In this document: positions 8,724 to 18,664 of the stretch, piece after piece | Layout of the letters: every line of letters begins with the position of its first letter | Numbering within the stretch: the first letter of the stretch is position 1 | Source of the DNA: Klenkia taihuensis | GTDB lineage: Bacteria > Actinomycetota > Actinomycetes > Mycobacteriales > Geodermatophilaceae | Length of the DNA stretch: 64,000 bases | Direction of reading: 5' to 3' | Assembly: GCF_900112525.1 (NCBI RefSeq) | Contig: NZ_FOMD01000004.1 | Coordinates: 434,001 to 498,000, forward strand | The notes under the pieces: model-generated | Told to the model about the DNA's origin: nothing | Seen by the model: the letters and a program-made list of their open reading frames with translations, nothing else | Databases searched by the model: none | Program-made: the position numbers and the translations under genes

Positions 8724-9137
8724 ATGACCGCACCGCAGCCACCCGTCCGCAGGGTCCCGCCGATCCCGGCCGGGCTGGCGGTGGTGTGCGCGCTGCTGGG
8801 GGCGCTGCCGGTCGCGGTGTTCTCGTTCGTCGTCGGGGCCTTCTCGGCGGCGTCCGGCGTCTGGCAGGGCGTGCTGCTCGGCCTGGTGCCGGGCGCCGTG
8901 GCCGTGCTGGTCGTGGCCGGCACCGTGCTGCTGCTCACCGGGCGGTCGTGGCGGGTGCTGGTGGTGGGCTCGGTGCTCACCCTGGCGCTGGTGGTCTGGG
9001 CGCTGGCCCAGGGTGCGGCCTCGGGCGACACCGGGTCGGTCGTCGTGCTGGTGGCCGGCCCGCTGGCCGCGGCCCTGCTGGCCTCGCTGCCCTCGGTGCG
9101 CGCCTGGGTGGACGCGCGGCGGGCCGCCCGGGTGTGA
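8724..9137 (+). CDS. Small four-helix membrane protein, unknown function
   Basis: The 137-residue product has a short proline-rich cytoplasmic start and about four hydrophobic helices, and ends in a basic tail (VRAWVDARRAARV). No family was recognised. It resembles the product of the gene at 9623 in topology and in matching segments: GRSWRVLVVG against GRGWVVLLVG, and GPLAAALLASLPSVRAW against GPLGGLVLAAQRPVRGW. The two may be paralogues separated by a cupin gene. The start is set by the TANNNT box 6 bases upstream. The stop codon lies in the loop of a strong hairpin. Confidence 0.6.
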   Translation: MTAPQPPVRRVPPIPAGLAVVCALLGALPVAVFSFVVGAFSAASGVWQGVLLGLVPGAVAVLVVAGTVLLLTGRSWRVLVVGSVLTLALVVWALAQGAASGDTGSVVVLVAGPLAAALLASLPSVRAWVDARRAARV

Positions 9138-9152
9138 GGCCCGGGCGGCCCG
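9120..9152. terminator. Bidirectional hairpin with a stop codon in its loop
   Basis: A perfect 13-bp stem (9120-9132 with 9140-9152) has a 7-base loop that contains the TGA of the membrane protein gene. The convergent cupin gene stops 10 bases further on. It has no T-run, as is usual for actinobacterial terminators. Confidence 0.65.
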
Positions 9153-9162
9153 GCGGCGTGGC

Positions 9163-9567
9163 TCAGGCCGGCGGCTCGTCCTTGCCCGACTCCTCCAGCT
9201 CGTCGGCCTCCTCCTTGGTGTGGTGCACCGCGCCGTCGGCGTGGTCGGCCGGGCCGTAGACGGTGTAGAGCACCCAGGGGTTGGGGCCGTCGTTGACGAA
9301 GTTGTGCTTGGTCCCGGCCGGCACGACGACGATCTCGCCCGGCTTCACCGTCTTGGTCGAGCCCTCGATGACGGCCTTGCCGACGCCGCTGACGAAGCTG
9401 AGGATCTGGTCGTTCTCGTCGTGGACCTCCTCGCCGATCTCCCCGCCCGGCGGGATCGTCATGATCACCAGCTGGGTGTGCTCGCCGGTCCAGAGCACCC
9501 GACGGAAGTCGGCGCTCTTCTCGGCCACGGTCGCGATGTCGAAGTGCACGATGTCCTTGGCTGCCAT
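9163..9567 (-). CDS. Cupin-domain protein
   Basis: The 134-residue single-domain cupin carries two motifs: MTIPPGGEIGEEVHDENDQ (motif 1, with the metal-ligand positions Glu and His partly kept) and GEIVVVPAGTKHNFVN (motif 2, with the His ligand). The C-terminus is acidic (HTKEEADELEESGKDE). Such proteins bind metals or small sugars, or act as isomerases; no specific role can be given. The ATG at 9567 is preferred over an upstream in-frame start because a purine-rich AAGGGGG lies at the right distance and the protein then begins MAAKDIVHFD. Confidence 0.8.
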   Translation of the reverse strand: MAAKDIVHFDIATVAEKSADFRRVLWTGEHTQLVIMTIPPGGEIGEEVHDENDQILSFVSGVGKAVIEGSTKTVKPGEIVVVPAGTKHNFVNDGPNPWVLYTVYGPADHADGAVHHTKEEADELEESGKDEPPA

Positions 9568-9622
9568 GCGCACCCCCTTGCCCCGCACCGATGTGGATCA
9601 TGCGGGCCTACGCTGTCGGCCC

Positions 9623-10093
9623 ATGGCGAAGTCGTCCCGCTCCGCGCCCGTCCGGCGCTCGCCCCGGGCGGCCCGGCCCACCGCCGCCCGGGCGGCCCGG
9701 ACGCCGCTGGTCCCCGAGCGGCCGGTCGCCGCCGTCTGCGCCGCCGTGTTCGGCGTCCTGGTGACCGCCGAGGTGCTCTACCTGACCTGGCTGCTGGTGG
9801 CCCCCGACGCCGACCTGGTCGCCGTGCCGCGCTGGCTGGCCCTGGTCCTGGTCGCCGTCGCGCTGGTGCCGCTGGCCGGCGCGGTGCTGACCGTCCTCGG
9901 CCGCGGGCGGGGCTGGGTGGTGCTGCTCGTCGGGTGCGTCGTGCCGCTGCTCGGGCTGCTGGGCGTGGCCGTGCTGTTCGGCTCGCTGGGGGCGGGCTCG
10001 GCGACCTGGTGGGCGCTGCTGCTGGCCCTCGGCCCGCTGGGCGGGCTGGTGCTCGCCGCACAGCGCCCCGTGCGCGGGTGGACGGCTCGCTAA
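9623..10093 (+). CDS. Small four-helix membrane protein, possible paralogue of the 8724 gene
   Basis: The 156-residue product has an Arg/Ala/Pro-rich N-terminal 35 residues, then about four transmembrane helices (VAAVCAAVFGVLVTAEVLYL and three more) and a short end RPVRGWTAR. No known family was recognised. The position of the hydrophobic segments and the segments noted for the 8724 gene suggest common origin. TACGCT occurs 8 bases before the ATG, close to the leaderless pattern used by its neighbours. Only 10 bases separate it from the FAD dehydrogenase gene, which has its own -10 box inside the end of this gene. Confidence 0.55.
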   Translation: MAKSSRSAPVRRSPRAARPTAARAARTPLVPERPVAAVCAAVFGVLVTAEVLYLTWLLVAPDADLVAVPRWLALVLVAVALVPLAGAVLTVLGRGRGWVVLLVGCVVPLLGLLGVAVLFGSLGAGSATWWALLLALGPLGGLVLAAQRPVRGWTAR

Positions 10094-10096
10094 CCT
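10091..10096 (+). promoter_or_regulatory. -10 element of a leaderless promoter (FAD dehydrogenase)
   Basis: TAACCT is followed by 7 bases and the GTG start. It overlaps the stop codon of the preceding small membrane protein gene. Confidence 0.55.
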
Positions 10097-10103
10097 CCTC
10101 CCC

Positions 10104-11762
10104 GTGACCACCGACACAGCCGACGTCGTCGTCGTGGGGGCGGGCCTGGCCGGCCTCGTCGCCACCGCCGAGCTCGCCGACGCCGGCAAGCGGGTGCTGC
10201 TGCTGGACGCCGAGCCCGAGCAGAACCTGGGCGGCCAGGCGTTCTGGAGCTTCGGCGGGCTGTTCCTCGTCGACTCCCCCGAGCAGCGCCGCCTGCGGGT
10301 CCACGACTCCCTGGAGCTCGCCCGGCAGGACTGGCTGGGCACCGCCGGCTTCGACCGCCCCGAGGACCACTGGCCGCGGCAGTGGGCCGAGGCCTACCTG
10401 CAGTTCGCCGCGGGGGAGAAGCGGTCCTGGCTGCACCAGCAGGGCATCCGGTTCTTCCCCGTCGTCGGCTGGGCCGAGCGCGGCGGCTACACCGCCACCG
10501 GGCACGGCAACTCCGTGCCCCGCTTCCACATCGTCTGGGGCACCGGCCCCGGGGTCGTGGCGCCCTTCGAGCGCCGGGTGCGCGAGGCCGCCGGCCGCGG
10601 CCTGGTCGAGTTCCGGTTCCGGCACCGGGTCACCGGCCTGGTCACCAGCGGCGGTGCGGTCACCGGCGTGCGCGGCGAGGTGCTCGAGCCCGACGGCGCC
10701 CCGCGCGGGGAGGCCACCTCCCGCACCGCGACCGGGGAGTTCGAGGTCGCCGCGCAGGCCGTCGTCCTCACCACCGGCGGCATCGGCGCCAACCACGAGC
10801 TGGTCCGCCGCAACTGGCCGGCCCGCCTGGGACCCGCGCCGCAGCGGCTGCTCTCGGGGGTGCCCGCGCACGTCGACGGGTCCGGGCTGCTGGCCGCCGA
10901 GGCCGCCGGCGCCAGCGTGGTCAACCCCGACCGGATGTGGCACTACACCGAGGGCATCGAGAACCACTCGCCGATCTGGGCCCGGCACGGCATCCGGATC
11001 CTCCCCGGCCCCAGCTCGCTGTGGCTGGACGCCACCGGCAAGCGGCTGCCCGTCCCGCTCTACCCCGGCTTCGACACCCTCGGCACGCTGGCCCACATCG
11101 GCACCACCGGCCACGAGCACACCTGGTTCGTGCTGGACCAGAAGATCGTGGAGAAGGAGTTCACCCTGTCGGGGTCCGAGCAGAACCCCGACCTCACCGG
11201 CAAGGACCTCAAGCTGCTGCTCACCCGGGTCCGCAAGGGTGCGGCCGCCCCGGTGCAGGCGTTCCTGGACAAGGGCGTGGACTTCGTGACCGCGTCGACC
11301 GTCGCCGAGCTGGTCGAGGGCATGAACCGGGTCACCGGCGGCACCCCGCGGCTGGACCCCGCCGTGGTGGAGGCCGAGATCGTCGCCCGCGACCGGGAGA
11401 TGGCCAACACCTTCTCCAAGGACGGCCAGGTCACCGCCATCCGGGCCGCCCGCCGCTTCCTCGGGGACAAGCTCATCCGGGTGGTGCCGCCGCACCGGAT
11501 GCTGGACCCGAAGAACGGCCCGCTCGTCGCCGTCCGGCTCAACCTGCTCACCCGCAAGACCCTCGGCGGGCTGGAGACCGACCTGTCCGGCCGGGTGCTG
11601 CAGCCCGGCGGCGAGGTGTTCGGCGGCCTGTACGCCGCCGGCGAGGTCTCCGGGTTCGGCGGCGGCGGGGTGCACGGCTACCGGTCCCTGGAGGGCACCT
11701 TCCTCGGCGGCTGCCTCTTCTCCGGCCGCGTCGCCGGCCGGGCGGTGGCCGCGGCCCTGTGA
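10104..11762 (+). CDS. FAD-binding dehydrogenase (KsdD/fumarate-reductase flavoprotein family)
   Basis: The 552-residue flavoprotein opens with the dinucleotide-binding motif VVVGAGLAGLVATAEL followed by the acidic end of the second strand (LLLDAE). It ends with a second FAD segment (GGLYAAGEVSGFGGGG) and GTFLGGCLFSGRVAGR. Overall order and length fit the actinobacterial FAD-binding dehydrogenases related to 3-ketosteroid dehydrogenase and fumarate reductase (M. tuberculosis Rv0785 type). The substrate is unknown. It is expressed from its own leaderless promoter and followed by a 343-base intergenic region rich in repeats. Confidence 0.85.
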   Translation: MTTDTADVVVVGAGLAGLVATAELADAGKRVLLLDAEPEQNLGGQAFWSFGGLFLVDSPEQRRLRVHDSLELARQDWLGTAGFDRPEDHWPRQWAEAYLQFAAGEKRSWLHQQGIRFFPVVGWAERGGYTATGHGNSVPRFHIVWGTGPGVVAPFERRVREAAGRGLVEFRFRHRVTGLVTSGGAVTGVRGEVLEPDGAPRGEATSRTATGEFEVAAQAVVLTTGGIGANHELVRRNWPARLGPAPQRLLSGVPAHVDGSGLLAAEAAGASVVNPDRMWHYTEGIENHSPIWARHGIRILPGPSSLWLDATGKRLPVPLYPGFDTLGTLAHIGTTGHEHTWFVLDQKIVEKEFTLSGSEQNPDLTGKDLKLLLTRVRKGAAAPVQAFLDKGVDFVTASTVAELVEGMNRVTGGTPRLDPAVVEAEIVARDREMANTFSKDGQVTAIRAARRFLGDKLIRVVPPHRMLDPKNGPLVAVRLNLLTRKTLGGLETDLSGRVLQPGGEVFGGLYAAGEVSGFGGGGVHGYRSLEGTFLGGCLFSGRVAGRAVAAAL

Positions 11763-11771
11763 CACGGCGGA

Positions 11772-11820
11772 CCTCCGGGTCGCACCGCGGCCAGGTGCCG
11801 TGCCTCCGGGGCGACGAGCG
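11772..11820 (+). repeat. 49-bp dispersed repeat, copy A
   Basis: It matches copy B at 40061-40109 at about 39 of 49 positions without gaps. The first 22 bases (CCTCCGGRTCGCACCGCGGCCA) and the last 10 (GCGACGAGCG) are nearly identical and the middle is variable. Both copies lie 10-18 bases after a plus-strand stop codon. Confidence 0.65.
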
Positions 11821-11871
11821 TGTCGGTCCTCGGGTGTCGTCCCGGCTCCCCGCGCGGGGCATCCCCCCAGT

Positions 11872-11918
11872 GCACGACTGCGGTGGTCATGCGGGTCCGA
11901 TGACCACCGCAGTCGTGC
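11872..11918. repeat. Perfect 19-bp inverted repeat with 9-base loop
   Basis: Arms 11872-11890 and 11900-11918 are exact reverse complements. The stem is far longer than needed for termination, and the sequence is not particularly GC-biased for this genome. It could be a REP-like element, a protein-binding palindrome, or the terminator of the FAD dehydrogenase. Confidence 0.75.
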
Positions 11919-12105
11919 TCTCGGCGTCGAGCGTGCAGGCACGGCCCGCCGGGCCCGTTGCCGGGGGCTGCAGCTGCACACTCGCGCCCGACGAGCCGGC
12001 CGCGCTGCGCGACCGGTGTCCGTCGGCCGGGGGCAGGTCCGCACGACCACCGCTCCCGGGCGGGCGGTGGCCGCCGCGTTGTAGCCGCGCGGGACACTGG
12101 AGCAC

Positions 12106-12459
12106 GTGCCCGACCTCGACCCCGCCGTCGCCGACCTGCTCGCCCGCACCCCCGACGGCCTGGTCGCCGCCGTGGCCCAGCAGCACGACACCGGCGAGGT
12201 GCTGATGCTGGCCTGGATGGACGACGAGGCGCTGCGCCGCACGCTGGCCACCGGCGAGGCCACCTACTGGTCGCGCAGCCGCGGCGAGTACTGGGTCAAG
12301 GGCGCCACCAGCGGCCACCGGCAGGCCGTGCGCGCGGTCCGGCTGGACTGCGACGGCGACGCGCTGCTGCTGCTGGTCGACCAGACCGGCCCGGCCTGCC
12401 ACACCGGCGAGCGCACCTGCTTCCACCGCCCGCTGGAGGTGTCCCGTGCGGCTGGGTGA
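12106..12459 (+). CDS. hisI: Phosphoribosyl-AMP cyclohydrolase
   Basis: The 117-residue enzyme opens the adenine ring of PR-AMP to give ProFAR, the substrate of HisA. Visible signatures are [33 protein letters not shown], the metal site DCDGD, and the Cys pair in CHTGERTCF that binds zinc. It is a stand-alone cyclohydrolase without a HisE domain, as usual in actinobacteria. Its 3' end overlaps the GTG of trpE by 14 bases, tying late histidine synthesis to tryptophan synthesis. GACACT 7 bases before the GTG fits a weak leaderless promoter. Confidence 0.95.
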   Translation: MPDLDPAVADLLARTPDGLVAAVAQQHDTGEVLMLAWMDDEALRRTLATGEATYWSRSRGEYWVKGATSGHRQAVRAVRLDCDGDALLLLVDQTGPACHTGERTCFHRPLEVSRAAG

Positions 12460-13945
12460 GACCACCCCCTTCGACGCGCTGGGCGCCGGCCCCGTCGTCC
12501 CGGTCACCCGGCGGCTGCTCGCGGACTCCGAGACCGCGGTCGGGGTGTACCGCAAGCTGGCCGGCAACCGGCCCGGCACCGTCCTGCTGGAGTCGGCCGA
12601 GCAGGGCAAGCAGTGGTCGCGGTACAGCTTCGTCGGCGTGCGCAGCGCCGGGGTGCTCACCGAGACCGGCGGGCGCACCCAGTGGCTGGGGGAGACCCTG
12701 CCCGGGTTCACCGACGACCTCCCCGACGACCCGCTGGCCGCCGTCCGCACCCTGGCCCGGCGGCTGCGCACCCCGCGCGCGGCCGGGCTGCCGCCGCTGA
12801 CCGGCGGCCTGGTCGGCTACCTGGGGTACGACGTCGTCCGGCGGCTGGAGCGGCTGCCCGACACCGCCGAGGACGACCTCGGCATGCCCGAGCTGGCGAT
12901 GAGCCTGGTCACCGACCTGGCGGTCCTGGACCACCACGACGCCACCGTGCTGCTCATCGCCAACGCGTTCAGCCGCACCCGCGAGGCCTACGACGACGCC
13001 GTCGCCCGGCTGGACGCGATGGCCGCCGACCTCACCCAGGCCGCCCCGCCCGGGGTGGCCGCGCTGGTCACCGCCGACCCGGCCACGGTCTACGACGCCG
13101 TCACCAGCAACATGGCGCCCGGGGCGTTCCAGGCCGGCGTGGAGGCGGTGCGCGAGCACGTCCGCGCGGGCGACGTGTTCCAGACGGTGCTCGCGCAGCG
13201 GTTCAGCCGGCCCACCGGCGTCGACGCGCTGGACCTCTACCGGGTGCTGCGGGCGTCGAACCCCTCGCCGTACATGTACCTGCTGCGCTTCGCCGGCCGC
13301 GAGTCGCCCTTCGACGTCGTCGGCTCCTCCCCGGAGGCGCTGGTCACCGTCACCGGCGACGCCGCGGTGGTGCACCCGCCGGCCGGCACGCGCCCCCGCG
13401 GCGGCACCCCCGAGGAGGACGCCCGGCTCACCGAGGAGCTGCTCGCCGACCCCAAGGAGCGCTCCGAGCACGTGATGCTGGTCGACCTGGCCCGCAACGA
13501 CCTGGGCCGGGTCTGCGAGCCCGGCACCGTCGAGGTCGCGGACTTCATGCGGGTCGAGCGGTACAGCCACGTCATGCACCTGGTCTCCACCGTCGCCGGC
13601 CGGCTGGCCGAGGGCCGCGACGCCCTGGACGTCTTCGACGCGACCTTCCCCGCCGGCACCGTCTCCGGGGCGCCCAAGCCGCGGGCGATGGAGGTCATCG
13701 AGTCCCTCGAGCCCACCCGCCGGGCGCTGTACGCCGGCACGGTCGGCTACGTCGACGCCAGCGGCGACATGGACATGGCCATCGCCATCCGCACCGCCGT
13801 GCTGCACGACGGCACCGCCTACGTGCAGGCCGGCGCCGGCGTGGTGGCCGACAGCGACGCCGACGCCGAGGAGGCCGAGACCCGGCACAAGGCCCGCGCG
13901 GTGCTGTCGGCGATCGCGACCGCCGAGGGGCTGCGCGAGCTGTGA
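12446..13945 (+). CDS. trpE: Anthranilate synthase component I
   Basis: The 499-residue protein converts chorismate to anthranilate, the first step of tryptophan synthesis. The chorismate-binding half shows [35 protein letters not shown] and [22 protein letters not shown], ending with [18 protein letters not shown] and [22 protein letters not shown]. The N-terminal half carries an [14 protein letters not shown] segment, part of the Trp feedback site in this family. The glutamine amidotransferase subunit (trpG) is not in this window. It starts inside hisI and ends overlapping the membrane protein gene. Confidence 0.95.
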   Translation: MRLGETTPFDALGAGPVVPVTRRLLADSETAVGVYRKLAGNRPGTVLLESAEQGKQWSRYSFVGVRSAGVLTETGGRTQWLGETLPGFTDDLPDDPLAAVRTLARRLRTPRAAGLPPLTGGLVGYLGYDVVRRLERLPDTAEDDLGMPELAMSLVTDLAVLDHHDATVLLIANAFSRTREAYDDAVARLDAMAADLTQAAPPGVAALVTADPATVYDAVTSNMAPGAFQAGVEAVREHVRAGDVFQTVLAQRFSRPTGVDALDLYRVLRASNPSPYMYLLRFAGRESPFDVVGSSPEALVTVTGDAAVVHPPAGTRPRGGTPEEDARLTEELLADPKERSEHVMLVDLARNDLGRVCEPGTVEVADFMRVERYSHVMHLVSTVAGRLAEGRDALDVFDATFPAGTVSGAPKPRAMEVIESLEPTRRALYAGTVGYVDASGDMDMAIAIRTAVLHDGTAYVQAGAGVVADSDADAEEAETRHKARAVLSAIATAEGLREL

Positions 13946-14565
13946 ACCCCCGCCGTGAGCTCACCGCCGCGGTGCTGCTGTGCGCGGTGGCCGGCGGGCT
14001 GGCCCTGTCGGCCGGCGGGCAGTCCTGGGCCGCGGTCACCGTCACCCGCCCGGCGCCCCTGCCGCCGGTGGACACCGCGCTCACCGGCAGCGCGCTGGCG
14101 CCGCTGGTGCCCGCCGCGGGCCTGCTGCTGCTGGCCGCGGCGGTCGCGCTGTTCGCCGTCCGCAGCTGGGGCCGGGTGGTGGTCGGGGTGCTGGTCGTGG
14201 CCGCCGGCGTCGCCCTGGGGACGGCGGCGGTGCGCACCCTCACCGGCACGCTCACCGTCGACCCGGCGGACCTGGGCAGCCAGATCGGGCTGGACCGGGC
14301 GGAGGTCGTCGTGGACCCGTCGGTGGGCTGGCCGGTGCTGGCGCTGCTGGCCGGGGTGCTCGGCGTGCTCGGCGGGCTGCTCGTGGTGCTGCGCGGGCGC
14401 GGCTGGCCGGGCCTGGGCCAGCGCTACCAGCGCACCGGCGCGGAGACCGGGCGGGCCGCCCCGAGGGCCCCGCGCCGTCCCGAGACCGCCGAGGACCGGC
14501 ACCAGGCCGCGTGGAAGGCGCTCGACGGCGGCACCGACCCGACCGTGGACGATGCGGAACGGTGA
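13942..14565 (+). CDS. Trp operon-associated membrane protein (TIGR02234 type)
   Basis: The 207-residue membrane protein lies between trpE and trpC. It shows the family start with a helix followed by [10 protein letters not shown] (the conserved GxxW segment), then three more helices and a charged C-terminal tail with QRYQRTG. The GTG start overlaps the trpE stop. Proteins of this family are found in the trp clusters of many actinobacteria; a role in handling aromatic amino acids or the membrane side of the pathway is only a guess from location. Confidence 0.85.
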   Translation: MNPRRELTAAVLLCAVAGGLALSAGGQSWAAVTVTRPAPLPPVDTALTGSALAPLVPAAGLLLLAAAVALFAVRSWGRVVVGVLVVAAGVALGTAAVRTLTGTLTVDPADLGSQIGLDRAEVVVDPSVGWPVLALLAGVLGVLGGLLVVLRGRGWPGLGQRYQRTGAETGRAAPRAPRRPETAEDRHQAAWKALDGGTDPTVDDAER

Positions 14566-14596
14566 CCCGCAGGAATGGTCACCCGCACCACGTCTC

Positions 14597-14602
14597 TAGA
14601 GT
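14597..14602 (+). promoter_or_regulatory. Putative -10 box before the trpC leader ORF
   Basis: TAGAGT would start transcription near 14609, about 29 bases before the leader ORF. A short stem-loop (CACCG at 14608 with CGGTG ending at 14624) would sit at the RNA 5' end, just before the GAGGGAG ribosome-binding site. Confidence 0.4.
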
Positions 14603-14637
14603 GTCGTCACCGATCCGACCGGTGAGGGAGCAGCCCG

Positions 14638-14676
14638 ATGAACGAGTCCACCGTCGACCTGGAGCACCGGTCGTGA
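14638..14676 (+). CDS. 12-codon ORF translationally coupled to trpC
   Basis: The ORF encodes [12 protein letters not shown]. It has a good Shine-Dalgarno (GAGGGAG, 7 bases before ATG), and its TGA overlaps the GTG start of trpC, which itself lacks a ribosome-binding site outside this ORF. There is no Trp codon, so it is not a classic attenuator peptide. It may simply deliver ribosomes to trpC. Whether the peptide has any function is unknown. Confidence 0.45.
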   Translation: MNESTVDLEHRS

Positions 14677-15482
14677 ACGTCCTGATGGACATCGTCGCCG
14701 GCGTCCGCGAGGACGTCGCCGCCCGCCAGGCGGCCACCCCGCTGGCCGAGGTGCAGGCCGCCGCCCGTGACGCCCGCCCCGCGCTGGACGCACTGGCCGC
14801 GCTGCGCGCCCCCGGCGTCGGCGTCATCGCCGAGGTCAAGCGCACCAGCCCCTCCAAGGGCGCGCTGGCCCCCATCGACGACCCCGCCTCGCTCGCCGCC
14901 CGCTACGCCGACGGCGGCGCCCGGGTGATCAGCGTGCTCACCGAGCGGCGCCGCTTCCACGGCAGCCAGGCCGACCTCGCCGCCGTCCGCGCCGCGGTCG
15001 ACGTCCCGGTGCTGTGCAAGGACTTCATCGTCTCCAGCTACCAGGTGCACGAGGCCCGGGCGATCGGCGCCGACGTCGTGCTGCTCATCGTCGGCGCGCT
15101 GGAGCAGAACGCCCTGGTCGGCCTGCGCGAGCGCATCGAGTCCCTGGGCATGACCGCGCTGGTCGAGGTGCACACCGAGGCCGAGGCCTCGCGCGCCCTG
15201 GAGGCCGGGGCGTCGGTGATCGGGGTCAACGCCCGCGACCTGACGACGCTCGAGATGCACCACGAGACCTTCGAGCGGATCGCCCCCGGGCTGCCGACCG
15301 AGGTCGTCAAGGTGGCCGCCTCCGGGGTCCGCGGCCCGCGCGACCTGATCAAGTACGCCGGTGCCGGGGCCGACGCGGTGCTGGTCGGCGAAGGGCTGGT
15401 CACCGCTCCCGACGCCCGCCAGGCGGTCGCCGACCTGGTCACGGCGGGGTCGCACCCGGCCACCCCCCGCGCCACCCGCTGA
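14673..15482 (+). CDS. trpC: Indole-3-glycerol phosphate synthase
   Basis: The 269-residue barrel enzyme closes CdRP to indole-3-glycerol phosphate. The N-terminal helix VREDVAARQ is followed by the catalytic set: [13 protein letters not shown] (first Lys), [22 protein letters not shown] (second Lys), [12 protein letters not shown] (Glu), [12 protein letters not shown] and [11 protein letters not shown]. It is a single-function enzyme with no fused TrpF domain, in keeping with PriA covering that step. The GTG at 14673 is used because it overlaps the stop of the coupled 12-codon ORF and gives a normal N-terminus. Confidence 0.95.
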   Translation: MNVLMDIVAGVREDVAARQAATPLAEVQAAARDARPALDALAALRAPGVGVIAEVKRTSPSKGALAPIDDPASLAARYADGGARVISVLTERRRFHGSQADLAAVRAAVDVPVLCKDFIVSSYQVHEARAIGADVVLLIVGALEQNALVGLRERIESLGMTALVEVHTEAEASRALEAGASVIGVNARDLTTLEMHHETFERIAPGLPTEVVKVAASGVRGPRDLIKYAGAGADAVLVGEGLVTAPDARQAVADLVTAGSHPATPRATR

Positions 15483-15506
15483 CGCAGCCGGGCCACACTG
15501 GAGGGC

Positions 15507-16861
<1,355 letters not shown>

Positions 16862-16865
<4 letters not shown>

Positions 16866-17674
16866 CCGTCCCGCCCAACCGCCCCAGGACCGGCCTCGCG
16901 GAACGCATCGGCGCCGCGCGCGCCGAGGGCCGGTCGGCGCTCATCGCCTACCTGCCCGTCGGCTACCCCGACGTCCCCACCTCGATCGAGGCCATGGTCG
17001 CCGCGGTCGAGGGCGGCGCGGACGTCGTGGAGATCGGCGTCCCGTACTCCGACCCCGGCATGGACGGCCCCACCATCCAGGAGGCCGTCGACGTCGCCGT
17101 GCGCGCCGGCACCGGCATGGCCGACGTGCTCGCCGCGGTCGCCGCGGTCGCCGACGCCGGCGCCGTCCCGGTGGTGATGAGCTACTGGAACCCCATCGAG
17201 CGCTACGGCGTCGAGCGGTTCGCCACCGACCTGGCCGCCGCCGGGGGAGCGGGGGCCATCACCCCCGACCTCATCCCCGACGAGGCCGGCGAGTGGATCA
17301 GCGCCAGCGACGCCGCCGGCCTGGACCGGGTCTTCCTGGTCGCGCCGTCCTCGACCGACACCCGGCTGGCCGCCACCGTGCAGGCGTGCCGCGGCTTCGT
17401 CTACGCCGCCTCCACCATGGGCGTCACCGGCACCCGGGCCACGGTCGGGGACACCGCGCAGGTGCTGGTCGACCGCACCCGCGGGGTGGGCTCCGACGTC
17501 CCGGTCTGCGTGGGCCTGGGCGTGAGCGACGGCGACCAGGCCGCCGAGGTCGCCGCCTTCGCCGACGGCGTCATCGTGGGCTCGGCCTACGTCCGCCAGC
17601 TGCTCGACGGCCACGGCGCCGAGGGCGTGCGCCGGCTGTCCGAGGACCTCGCGGCCGGGGTCCGGCGCCGGTGA
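16862..17674 (+). CDS. trpA: Tryptophan synthase alpha chain
   Basis: The 270-residue barrel releases indole from indole-3-glycerol phosphate and channels it to TrpB. The catalytic Glu is in [19 protein letters not shown]; the second catalytic Asp position is replaced by the form [15 protein letters not shown]. Phosphate-binding glycines lie in VTGTRA and [13 protein letters not shown]. The GTG start overlaps the trpB stop, and the gene's own stop overlaps lgt. Confidence 0.95.
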
Positions 17675-18612
17675 CCGCCGACCTGCTCGCCTCGATCCCC
17701 AGCCCCGCGCAGGGGGTGTGGCACCTCGGCCCGTTCCCGCTGCGGGCCTACGCGCTGTGCATCATCGCCGGCATCGTGCTGGCCGCCTGGATCGCCGAGA
17801 AGCGGTTCGTCGCCCGCGGCGGCGCCCCCGGCGACGTGCTCGACATCGCCGTGTGGGCGGTGCCCTTCGGCATCGTCGGCGGCCGGCTCTACCACGTCGT
17901 CACCACGCCCGAGCCCTACTGGGGCGCGGACGGCGACCCGGTGCGGGCGCTCTACATCTGGGAGGGCGGCCTGGGCATCTGGGGCGCCGTCGCCCTGGGC
18001 GGGGTGGGCGCCTGGATCGCCTGCCGGCGCCGCGGCATCCCGCTGCCGGTGTTCGCCGACGCCCTCGCGCCCGGGCTGCTCGTCGCCCAGGCGGTCGGCC
18101 GGCTGGGCAACTGGTTCAACCAGGAGCTCTTCGGCCGGCCCACCGACCTGCCGTGGGGCCTGGAGATCGCCCCCCGGTTCCGCCCGGCCGGCTTCGAGCA
18201 GTTCGCCACCTTCCAGCCCACGTTCCTCTACGAGCTGCTGTGGAACCTCGCCGCCGCGGCCGTGGTGGTCTGGGCCGACCGCCGGTTCCAGCTCTCCCAC
18301 GGACGGGCCTTCGCCCTCTACGTGGCGCTGTACTGCCTGGGCCGCGGCTGGATCGAGATGCTGCGCATCGACACCGCCGAGCAGTTCCTCGGGCTGCGGC
18401 TCAACGTGTTCACCGCCGTCGTCGTCGGGCTGGCCGCCGTGGCCTACCTGGTGCTGCAGCGGGGCCGCCCCCGCGAGCACCTCACCCGGGGCGCCGGCGC
18501 AGCGGCCTCGACCGACCGCGACGCCGCCGCCAACACGGGCCGGACCAGCGACAACGTCGTTTCCGACGAGGCGGACGGGTCGCCGGCCCGGGAGACCCGC
18601 ACCGACCCCTGA
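17671..18612 (+). CDS. lgt: Prolipoprotein diacylglyceryl transferase
   Basis: The 313-residue multi-helix membrane enzyme moves diacylglycerol from phosphatidylglycerol to the lipobox Cys of preprolipoproteins. The family signature is present as [16 protein letters not shown], with the essential HG-type region near [13 protein letters not shown] and the Arg of [10 protein letters not shown]. About 50 C-terminal residues (after REHLTRG) are hydrophilic and probably disordered. It is co-translated with trpA, a linkage seen in other actinobacteria; it is expected to process lipoproteins such as the binding protein at 30070. Confidence 0.95.
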   Translation: MTADLLASIPSPAQGVWHLGPFPLRAYALCIIAGIVLAAWIAEKRFVARGGAPGDVLDIAVWAVPFGIVGGRLYHVVTTPEPYWGADGDPVRALYIWEGGLGIWGAVALGGVGAWIACRRRGIPLPVFADALAPGLLVAQAVGRLGNWFNQELFGRPTDLPWGLEIAPRFRPAGFEQFATFQPTFLYELLWNLAAAAVVVWADRRFQLSHGRAFALYVALYCLGRGWIEMLRIDTAEQFLGLRLNVFTAVVVGLAAVAYLVLQRGRPREHLTRGAGAAASTDRDAAANTGRTSDNVVSDEADGSPARETRTDP

Positions 18613-18664
18613 GGGAGACGTTCGCCTCACCGGACGAGCATGTCGCCGGGGTGTCGGTTCTGTG

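Larger units (their letters stand above)
11763..12105. other. Repeat-rich 343-base intergenic region
   Basis: No convincing gene lies here. It contains a 49-bp dispersed repeat (11772-11820), a perfect 19-bp palindrome (11872-11918) and a degenerate half-copy of the palindrome arm near 12040-12052 (GACCACCGC in a similar context). Near 12060-12082 it also repeats the GGCGGTGGCCGC sequence found at the end of the FAD dehydrogenase. The last bases carry GACACT 7 bases before the hisI GTG. Confidence 0.7.

Noticed and set aside
11800-12084. Small ORF in the spacer before hisI
   Set aside because: It runs through the palindrome and repeats, has no ribosome-binding site and encodes an Arg-rich sequence without features.
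14566-14672. Classical trp attenuator before trpC
   Set aside because: The leader ORF has no Trp codon and there is no terminator hairpin between it and trpC.
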